Origin: Coturnix japonica
Taxonomy: Eukaryota; Chordata; Aves; Galliformes; Phasianidae
Assembly (NCBI RefSeq): GCF_001577835.2
Contig: NC_029518.1
Span: 68,924,053-68,988,052, forward strand
Reading direction: 5' to 3'
DNA: 64,000 nt
Shown here: positions 57,501-64,000 of the stretch, piece by piece
Numbering within the stretch: the first letter of the stretch is position 1
Layout of the letters: each line of letters starts with the position of its first letter
Made by a program: the position numbers and the translations under genes
Notes under the pieces: generated by a model
Told to the model about the DNA's origin: nothing
The model's input: the letters and a program-made list of their open reading frames with translations, nothing else
Database searches by the model: none

Positions 57501-60500
57501 AGGAAGCTGAGAGAAACCATGTTGTGGGCAATAACAGGATAATCTCCTCCAGGGAAGCATTTCCCTAAGTCTTTGTGGTCAAAGGAGGGCTTAGTCAAGC
57601 GGGGATGTTCGTCCCGGGGTCAGTGTGTGATTAAACTGGAAGCTGCTGATATACCAGATGGTGACCTCTATAATTATCCTATTTTGCTTCCTGTTTGTCT
57701 GGAAATACTTCTTCCTTTTTTTGATTGGAGTTTGCATGTTGATACAAAGTAAGTTTACTGAAGCTGAAACAGCAGTATTAAAGACACTTAGGAGTCCCTG
57801 ATTCTTTAGCAGAGGAACCTTGAGACACATCCCAGCTGACTGTATTTCCTTCAGATGAATGCAAAAGGAGAGGCAGGGAAAAATACAGTGCCATAGGAGA
57901 AAAACTCAAGATCCCAGGCTGAGGGACATTGCCCCAGAACAGGAAACTTGCAGTCGATTACAGTGACTTTCAAATCTTCCACAGCACAAGGATTTATTTT
58001 CTAGGACCTGGATCTTATTCATTTAAGTTAGGGCAAAATAATGCCTAAAATCTAGAAGATGTGTTTCCCTCTCCCCTACTCCCCCCAAAAAAGAAAGTTT
58101 GATTCAGGAGGCGATTTCTCTTCAAAGAATAAGCATAATGTGCAATATTTTCCCAAGTAAGGCAATATCCAAACAAACCAGGGGGCTCTGAAGTTCTCTG
58201 GTTTCACATTCCAACTGTAATTATAATGAATTAATTTGAAAACCCTTGACAAATCATTAAAACCACAAAGGAATTTGTATGGGGGAAAAAAAAAAGAGTC
58301 ACTGTACAGTTACTTCATTTTGCCTTATCTTACTGAGCTATAAAATCCCACCTCGTTCAAGCACCTCAGAACCTGTCCTCCGTTCTGAACCCATTTATTG
58401 CATATTACCTCAAATAAGCTCAAGATGCTGTCCACTTTATTAGAACTACACGAGGATAAAAGTACCATATAGAATGAGAGACAAGAGGGTTGAACAAAAT
58501 GAAGAGATGTTTGATGTAAACTTGGATCAGTGCTGACAGGAGAGCAGCAGAAGTAGGAGGGCAGAGGTCTTTTTGACTGATGTTTTAGTACAGCTGAGTA
58601 TCAGTCGCGTTGCTCTTGACCTGCAGTTGTCATGCAGTGATGCCAGCACTCCACTTGTTAGCAATATTCAACAACCAAAATGAAGAATGAGTGAGTTTAA
58701 TAGCAATGATGGCTCTATTCAGTTCTTTTCATTATTTGCCCTCATACAGAGCATTTAATTTCAAAGTTTTCTGAGCCCTCAAAAGGGTGATGTGAATTTG
58801 TAACTTCACAAGAGAGAAAAGTGTGAACAACCAGAGCTAAGAAAGAGTTAAATGGATAATTAATTAATAAAATCTGACAAAATAATAAGGATTTTGTGAT
58901 ATTTGGGGTTGGCAGTGCTTAAGACTCTCAGAACAAGAAGTGATTGCCCAAGCATGAGTATCCAGTGCTCCTGGATACACTCTGGGGTGTCTGGGATATC
59001 TACGTGAGGTTGGCAAAGGGCAGAGGGGCATTTCATTCCCTGTTGGGATCTTGTGCTTTCAAGGCCACCTGAACACTGCACTCTAATTAAAGAATATCTT
59101 ACTGATGAGTTGAGTTTCTGTGCTGTCCCTGACTAACAAACTGTTAACGACCACAGCTCATCTTAAAATTTAGGTGACCCTGAGAGAAGAAAATAGCACG
59201 TTGTAATGAGCTGGAGTAACATAATGTGTTTAAATGCTCCACACAACAATGGGAAGTCAACAATATACTTTCTGGAGCAAGAAGCTTCTTTAAGTTCAGT
59301 TCATGTGACCTGCAACAAGGCTTATCATGATCCTTAGGATTAGGTGGTTGGTGGTGTGACCATGGAGGAAACTCAGCAAAGGGAAAATGAGAAAACCTTA
59401 ATCAAATTGGACAAAATGAGACCCTAATATGTAAATGATGAAGCATTTTCTGTTGTTGTTGTTACCTTGTAGAGAAATAGTTGGATATAAATCACAGAGG
59501 AAGTGTCTGTATTGACAGTATGCACTGCAGTGTAAGAAATAGCACTTCAGTTCCTAGATACATACTGAAATTACAGCTACCATGGGAGCGCAAGAACTGA
59601 TAAGCATTTTCTTGCAGATTTTTGATGTCTTTAATGATGCCAAATTGTTTATATGTGTTAATGTTCTCCCTTCATTACTCCTCATAGAAAACAACCTTTC
59701 TCATTTTTGACTTCCAGGATCACAGTGACAGCAATGTGCAACATGGACTTCAGCCGCTTCCCCCTGGACTCTCAGACGTGTTCTCTGGAGCTGGAAAGCT
59801 GTATGTAGTATCTGTGTTTCTAGTTAGGCATGCTCCAAAGCTGCTGTTCTCACAAGCACTGGACTGTTTTAAAACCTTAAACAATTTCACCAAAGCCACT
59901 GAGAGTTTTTCTATTAACTTATTGGATTATATACCTGGACCTTACACTGCAATACAGGGGAGTTTGCAAGGAAAAACTCTTGTATGAGTTTTGGTGAATG
60001 GCACTTTCAGAAAATAATCATGAATAACAACAAAAGCAGCACCCAAGCCCCCATCAACAAGGCTGTTCATCATATACTGGATCTCAGCAGCTTGCCAATG
60101 AGAAATTTAGGGGAGAAGTTGTATTCTGTTTGTTGTTTCTGATTGGGAAGGGACGCTTTCAGATACCACAGTAAAAAGCTGAGTATAATGATCATTGATA
60201 TGTCTGTATTTTGACACCAATATAGTGAATGCATGATAATCATGATCCTGCACACACTGTGGCTTGTGTTCAACTTCTTTGAAAGGAGTTATTCTGTGGA
60301 GAAGGTCATTTGAACAGTATGATTTTCATGGCTGTCCTATTCCCGATTAGGATGCCCTGTTTAGTTATTGCCACAGCATATCATACATTAAGATCTTTCT
60401 CATTCACTGCTATCAGCAAACTTTGGCAGCTATTGCATGCTAAAGGTTCCTTTCTGTTTGTTAATTTTCTCTGAACCCATAAACCATTTTGTCTCCATCT

Positions 60501-62589
60501 AAACGAAATCCACACTACACTGTGTTTCTTCTTTCCCGAAGATGCTTACACTGATGAAGATCTGATGCTGTATTGGAAAAATGGGAATGAATCTCTGAAA
60601 ACGGATGAGAAAATTTCTTTGTCTCAATTCTTGATACAAAAATTCCACACTACATCAAGACTGGCTTTCTACAGTAGTACAGGTACTGGTGTTTTCTGAT
60701 TTAAGACCACTGTTGAAGCTAATGCTATGCTGAGTTATGAATCCTCTCGTGCTTGTTTTGAAAGATCTGTTTCTTTTTCCTCTGCCCTTCAGAAACAAAA
60801 GATTTTGCCTCTCTGTGGCTACCATTCATTCTGATCTCACTGATTTTCTACCTTCCCTTCTTTCTCAAAGGTTGGTACAATCGTCTCTACATAAGCTTCA
60901 CTTTACGCCGACACATCTTCTTCTTCCTGCTCCAGACCTACTTCCCTGCCACTCTGATGGTCATGTTGTCCTGGGTGTCTTTCTGGATCGATCGCAGGGC
61001 AGTTCCTGCCAGAGTCTCTTTGGGTGAGAGCAATTGCAATGAGCCACAGCTGTGTGAAATTCTTCAAATGTGAACATTTTGGCAGGAAAAGGAACTGTTC
61101 GCTTTGATGGTCAAAGTTCCTGGGGAAACAACTGTCTTTTATCTGTTTATTAATGTAATGCAAAACCTGCAGTTTGCTTGAAGTCCTTCATTGCAAAGCA
61201 GTCTTCCTGATCTATAGTTAACTTGGGGCAGAGTTGTGGTTTCAGAAAGGAAGGTTGGCAGAGGGGAAAGTTTTCATTGTTTGTAAGCCAATGAATAAAG
61301 ATTTATCCTCACTGTCCAAGCCTGCAGCACTGAGACTCGTGTTCCCATTAGTGAGAGGTTCCCATTAGTGAGTTGTGTTTTAAAGTTTAGACACCTGAAC
61401 TGAGATAAAGACTTGTGTTGCAACTTTCGTCCAGAGCAGGATCCTGGCAAGCCATGTGTTTTCTCATCCAAGGGTGCCTTGCTTTAATGGTCCAGGCATT
61501 CTGGAGTGGGGAGGAACAGGAAGGAGAGAAGGAGCTGCTTGAAATCCTGTGTGCACCACTCTGCATCTTCGGATGTCTAAAGACATAAAAAGCTTCTCCT
61601 GTGTCAGAACTGGTGGAAATGTTTTCATCTGAGCATAAAAAGAGCTGATTTGTTTATCACGCCATGCAAAGATTAGAAAAAGTAGAAAAATCTCTGAATG
61701 TTGATATGTAAGGCTTCCAATGCTAAAAGCATAAAACAGTATTTTAGCCCCATACCTTGACTTGCTTGGAAAGCTGTGCACTGCAGCAAACCTGTGAGAG
61801 GAGGCAGCCAAGAATCTACTCCATCAAAATAAATGTGTTGACTGGATATTTAACAAAAAGAACCTCCTGAAAAAATGAGCAATAGTAGCTGTGTCTGTAG
61901 CAGTCACTACTTTAAAAAGGCTGAATAAGCTATGAGTGCTTTTTGGCTCTGTCTTCTCTATTTCAGTGGCTTTGACAACTTGCAAATATTTTTGCCTCCA
62001 CATCTATCCAACCCAGATATACTATTTCTCATGATTTTATGTCTATCTAAATATATGAACACATACACACGAACACCCCTGTACACATACATATTGCATA
62101 TACAATTATAAGTACATGTGCATGCATAAACACCTACATACACTAACATCTCTATATATAGTATATAGTATAAGGGTCATTTTCAAAATGATTTGATTCC
62201 TATCACTCCTCAGAACACAGACTTTCTAGTGCACAGAACAGTTCTGCACCATAATAGAGATGCTTAACACCAAATACTTCACATTTAATTTCTGATAGAG
62301 CATTTTGTAGAGCAAAGTTTTATTTATCTAGAGACCAAAGGCTCTTTGGACTGCATCAACTACAACCATTCAATTCTTCTGTTTCTTTCCAGGGATCACC
62401 ACCGTGCTGACCATGTCTACCATCATCACTGGGGTGAACGCCTCCATGCCCCGTGTTTCCTACATCAAAGCAGTGGACATTTACCTGTGGGTCAGTTTTG
62501 TGTTCGTCTTCCTCTCGGTGCTGGAATATGCAGCAGTGAATTACCTGACCACAGTGCAAGAGAGAAAGGAGAGGAAACTCCGGGAAAAG
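45476..62589 (+). CDS. GABRR2: GABRR2, GABA-A receptor subunit rho-2 (exons 1-8; last exon outside)
   Basis: Rho-2 is a Cys-loop, GABA-gated chloride channel subunit (GABA-C type) of retina and some brain neurons. Exons 45476-45588, 48941-49047, 55262-55329, 57132-57355, 59718-59800, 60542-60682, 60871-61023 and 62393-62589 give 362 codons in frame, matching human rho-2 to the end of TM3. The signal peptide is about residues 1-20 ([20 protein letters not shown]). The Cys-loop is Cys178-Cys192 ([15 protein letters not shown]). TM1 begins after TLRRH, TM2 is [16 protein letters not shown], and TM3 is around [19 protein letters not shown]. The TM2 2' residue is Ser (ARVSLG), as in rho-2; rho-1 has Pro. 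About 103 codons (TM3-TM4 loop, TM4) remain beyond 64000. The Met at 45476 has A at -3. Confidence 0.97.
46120..46545 (-). other. Possible antisense transcript end: 83-codon ORF plus AATAAA
   Basis: On the minus strand an ORF begins at 46545 with A at -3 and ends in TAA at 46296-46294. AATAAA follows at 46125-46120, about 170 bases after the stop, and no poly-A tract follows it. The protein contains EVPYQNI, which fits both an ITIM-like VxYxxI and a GRB2-type YxN motif. I do not recognise it. A hydrophobic stretch ([20 protein letters not shown]) is encoded just upstream on the same strand at about 46803-46735. Chance is a serious alternative. Confidence 0.25.
47092..47345 (-). mobile_element. 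CR1 LINE 3' end
   Basis: Reverse CR1: AATCATAGAATAGTTTAGGA at the tip, then CTATAGGCAGGGCTGCCCCC and GGATGGGGCACCACAACTTC, ending near GTTTAAAGAGGAGGGGGATT. Confidence 0.92.
47346..47550 (-). mobile_element. CR1 ORF2 amino-terminal fragment joined to a CR1 3' end
   Basis: The minus-strand frame includes [20 protein letters not shown], which resembles the start of the CR1 endonuclease/reverse-transcriptase ORF2. It directly abuts CR1 3' UTR sequence, so most of ORF2 is missing: an internally deleted element or two copies. Sequence farther upstream on this strand (47551-48191) is open in places but unassigned. Confidence 0.65.
47551..48200 (-). other. Unassigned reverse-strand open stretches, possibly the 5' part of the same element
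   Basis: Minus-strand frames at 48191-47910 (93 codons, Lys- and Ser-rich, [18 protein letters not shown] start) and 47759-47451 (102 codons) adjoin the CR1 ORF2 fragment. They may be CR1 5' region or ORF1, or another old element. No family could be named. Confidence 0.3.
48364..48524 (+). mobile_element. CR1 LINE 3' end
   Basis: Forward CR1 with CTCTGCCATCCCTGGTTGTG, AAGGATATGATTTAGTGTAG and the terminus TAATTCTATGATTC. Closest to the copies at 796 and 6745. Confidence 0.92.
48941..49047 (+). CDS. GABRR2: GABRR2 exon 2
   Basis: Acceptor CTTCTGCAG, donor GTGAGG. Encodes [17 protein letters not shown] to TMRPAFGG, the start of the extracellular domain, close to human HLYKKNLDVTKIRKGK. Confidence 0.96.
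49048..55261 (+). other. GABRR2: GABRR2 intron 2
   Basis: A 6.2-kb intron with almost no repeats: only a CR1 scrap near 49425-49475 and a TA/CA-rich patch at 50895-50950. Several chance ORFs; no supported feature elsewhere. Confidence 0.8.
49425..49475 (+). mobile_element. Possible CR1 scrap
   Basis: GGCCCTGGAACAGGCTGCCC matches the CR1 3' region; the similarity stops within about 50 bases. Confidence 0.45.
55262..55329 (+). CDS. GABRR2: GABRR2 exon 3
   Basis: The 68-base size usual for this exon in GABA-A subunit genes. Encodes [20 protein letters not shown] then DM, ending on a complete codon; acceptor TTTTACAG, donor GTATGT. Confidence 0.97.
55330..57131 (+). other. GABRR2: GABRR2 intron 3, with a candidate cassette exon
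   Basis: A 1.8-kb unique-sequence intron. It contains a 93-base open segment with flanking splice-like signals at 55516-55608, listed separately. Nothing else is supported. Confidence 0.8.
55516..55608 (+). other. GABRR2: Candidate cassette exon in GABRR2 intron 3
   Basis: The segment is preceded by GTGTCTTCAG and followed by GTATGT. It is 93 bases (31 codons) without a stop in the phase set by exons 3 and 4, both of which meet the intron on whole codons. It would insert a hydrophilic peptide starting [16 protein letters not shown], with one NLT sequon. Human GABRR2 has no such exon that I know of. Chance open reading over 31 codons is not rare, so this is only a candidate. Confidence 0.25.
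57132..57355 (+). CDS. GABRR2: GABRR2 exon 4
   Basis: Acceptor CATGAAG, donor GTAAAG. Encodes [20 protein letters not shown] through [17 protein letters not shown] to VLYSM, the central extracellular beta-sandwich with loop D and loop A regions. Confidence 0.98.
57356..59717 (+). other. GABRR2: GABRR2 intron 4
   Basis: A 2.36-kb unique-sequence intron with a poly-A run at 58284-58295; nothing else seen. Confidence 0.85.
59718..59800 (+). CDS. GABRR2: GABRR2 exon 5 (Cys-loop)
   Basis: The 83-base Cys-loop exon. Encodes [20 protein letters not shown] followed by TCSLELES; acceptor CTTCCAG, donor GTATGT. Confidence 0.98.
59801..60541 (+). other. GABRR2: GABRR2 intron 5
   Basis: A 741-base intron of unique sequence; nothing else seen. 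Confidence 0.85.
60542..60682 (+). CDS. GABRR2: GABRR2 exon 6
   Basis: Acceptor CCCGAAG, donor GTACTG. Encodes [20 protein letters not shown] to [14 protein letters not shown], the loop F and loop C region. It has one sequon, NES. Confidence 0.97.
60871..61023 (+). CDS. GABRR2: GABRR2 exon 7 (TM1 and start of TM2)
   Basis: The 153-base exon usual for this position. Encodes [20 protein letters not shown] to VPARVSL. It contains TM1 and the TM1-TM2 loop; Ser in ARVSL is the 2' pore position and marks the subunit as rho-2. Confidence 0.98.
61024..62392 (+). other. GABRR2: GABRR2 intron 7
   Basis: A 1.37-kb intron. A purine-pyrimidine alternating CA/TA-rich tract lies at 62040-62172; the remainder is unique. 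Confidence 0.85.
62040..62172. repeat. CA/TA-rich low-complexity tract
   Basis: Imperfect ACATAC, GCATAC and TATATAG units; a degenerate dinucleotide repeat. Confidence 0.75.
62393..62589 (+). CDS. GABRR2: GABRR2 exon 8 (TM2, TM3)
   Basis: Acceptor TTTCCAG, donor GTATGA. Encodes [22 protein letters not shown]3 and [12 protein letters not shown] at the start of the intracellular loop. Confidence 0.98.
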
Positions 62590-64000
62590 GTATGATAGCC
62601 ATTCATTCCTTTCTTTTTCTGATATTTGTGTTGGATTCAATTAGTGGTCAGGTAATTAATGTCAATGGTTAGCCAAGGTTATGCCTGTAATTTTTGATGT
62701 TTCCATGCTAATGCCTAAACCATACATAGAAATTATTTTTTGGTGCTAGTTGGCCTGGACAGAATTGAGGCCGGAAACCTTTCTGACACTTCAGTAACAC
62801 TGTCAGTAAAGTTCTCATGCCCAGGGACACTCTCTGGCAATATCTAATTTATTAATGTCAACACAGACTGAAATTACATGGAGTATTTCTGCATGTCCAT
62901 TGGTGATTTAAGACAGAGTGAAGGTGAGCTTCTAATACGTTAGACTCCCACATCCGTAAGGATGACCATTAGCACATTAAGCCAAAAGAACTGCGACTTG
63001 ACCTGGGTGCTAAAAGTACATCTGCACATTTTCTTTCTCTGTTGGGTCTTGCAGTGATAAACTTACTGCCTCGACCTGCTGTCACTTCCACCTTCCAGCT
63101 CCCACATGTGTTGCCAGGAAGTACCTGATGTGACTTTTCTTTTTGAGAGCGAGAGGAGGAAGACATAAGGGTTATAATTTATCCTGGGCGAGAGATAAAG
63201 CTAAGTTTCTCTTCATACAAAAAACCAAAAAAACCCTCAAATTCCCAGTACATCTGCTTCATAATAACATGTTTTAAAACCCAGCCATTCAACTGTACCC
63301 ATGGACTGCTCAGATAAGTTCCTGAAGTGATGGGTCTAATGAGTGGAACAAACAGGCTACAAACTTGTCATGTTTTTTTTTCTTCACGCCATCTGCTGTC
63401 AAAGCATTTGGTTAAGACTAGAGCACAGAAAACAGCTTACACACTGTTTTTCAAGCTTTCAATGAACAGCGCGAGCTGTTGGCTAAATAATTTGAAGAGC
63501 AAGCCTCGAGTGTGGAGTTTTTCAGTAGCATCCTGAACACAATGTGTTTCCAAGTATATATACTTACTTTAGCTGAACCTTGTCCTTATAAAAACTCCTT
63601 GGGTAATGCAAATGTCAAAACTGCCTGAAGAAGGAACAGAGGCCAAAATGTTACTGGGTGAGGAAAGCAAACAAACAAACAAACCAGAAACATATTTACA
63701 CAGGAAATACTGCGTATATCTGAGAAACCATAGCTTGGCCCCTCTTCCCATAGTGTGTACTGAATAGGACACAGATACAGCACACTGTATCTTGTCCTTG
63801 AGTGATGATAAGCACAATGAATGCATAGCAAGGAATCTCAAGACAGTGAAGTTAAACAGCCAAGCTAAGACCTTTTGCTTAATTTTTCTCTCTGCAAAAT
63901 TAGTTTCTCTAATCTTTTCTGAAGCTTCTTGCCAAGTAGTGTAGCTAAATCACATCTCTTCCTTTTGGAACACAAGGAAACAGAGTGATTTTTGCGTTAT
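62590..64000 (+). other. GABRR2: GABRR2 intron 8, 5' part
   Basis: Unique sequence to the end of the window, with a short AAAC repeat at 63668-63685. The last GABRR2 exon, expected to encode the intracellular loop and TM4, is not found here. Confidence 0.8.

Noticed and set aside
61464-61811. 115-codon reverse ORF in GABRR2 intron 7
   Set aside because: No family resemblance and no supporting splice or end signals.
45476-62589. GABRR1 or GABRR3 as the identity of the third gene
   Set aside because: The N-terminal signal region and Ser at the TM2 2' position match rho-2, and GABRR2 is the expected neighbour of UBE2J1.
1-64000. CRISPR array, tRNA, rRNA, operon-type or defence system
   Set aside because: No regularly spaced repeats, RNA gene structures or compact gene clusters are present; this is an intron-rich vertebrate locus.

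Overview
This is vertebrate nuclear DNA and almost certainly from a bird. The interspersed repeats are nearly all CR1 LINEs, about 25 fragments in both orientations and several subfamilies, many ending in the ATTCTRTG 3' repeats typical of CR1. No Alu- or B1-like SINE was seen. Host exons are short, use GT-AG splice sites and encode proteins very close to their human orthologues. A galliform such as chicken is the likeliest source (inference). I know this neighbourhood from human 6q15, where RRAGD, UBE2J1 and GABRR2 are adjacent on one strand; the same order and orientation is kept here.

Layout. Positions 1-15178 hold the 3' six-sevenths of RRAGD on the + strand. Exons 2-7 are present; exon 1, about 49 codons, lies upstream or in the 285-base gap at 511-795. 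Positions 15179-24258 hold the RRAGD 3' UTR and an intergenic region with CR1 copies and one unassigned reverse-strand open stretch. At 24259 a CpG-rich promoter starts the complete UBE2J1 gene: eight coding exons between 24471 and 43958, 319 codons, with a 3' UTR ending near 45000. GABRR2 starts only about 470 bases later at 45476. Exons 1-8 are in the window; the last exon, with the cytoplasmic loop and TM4, lies beyond 64000.

The three genes do unrelated jobs: lysosomal amino-acid signalling to mTORC1 (RRAGD), ER-membrane ubiquitin conjugation in ERAD (UBE2J1), and a GABA-gated chloride channel subunit typical of retina (GABRR2). Their adjacency is conserved synteny, not a functional cluster.

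Most worth checking: a possible 93-base in-frame cassette exon between GABRR2 exons 3 and 4; an exact UPRE core (CCACGTCA) in the UBE2J1 promoter; a reverse-strand ORF with its own AATAAA inside GABRR2 intron 1; a near-perfect hairpin at the 5' end of one CR1; and a 94-base exact duplication around a single N that looks like an assembly artefact. No CRISPR array, tRNA, rRNA or operon-like system was seen.
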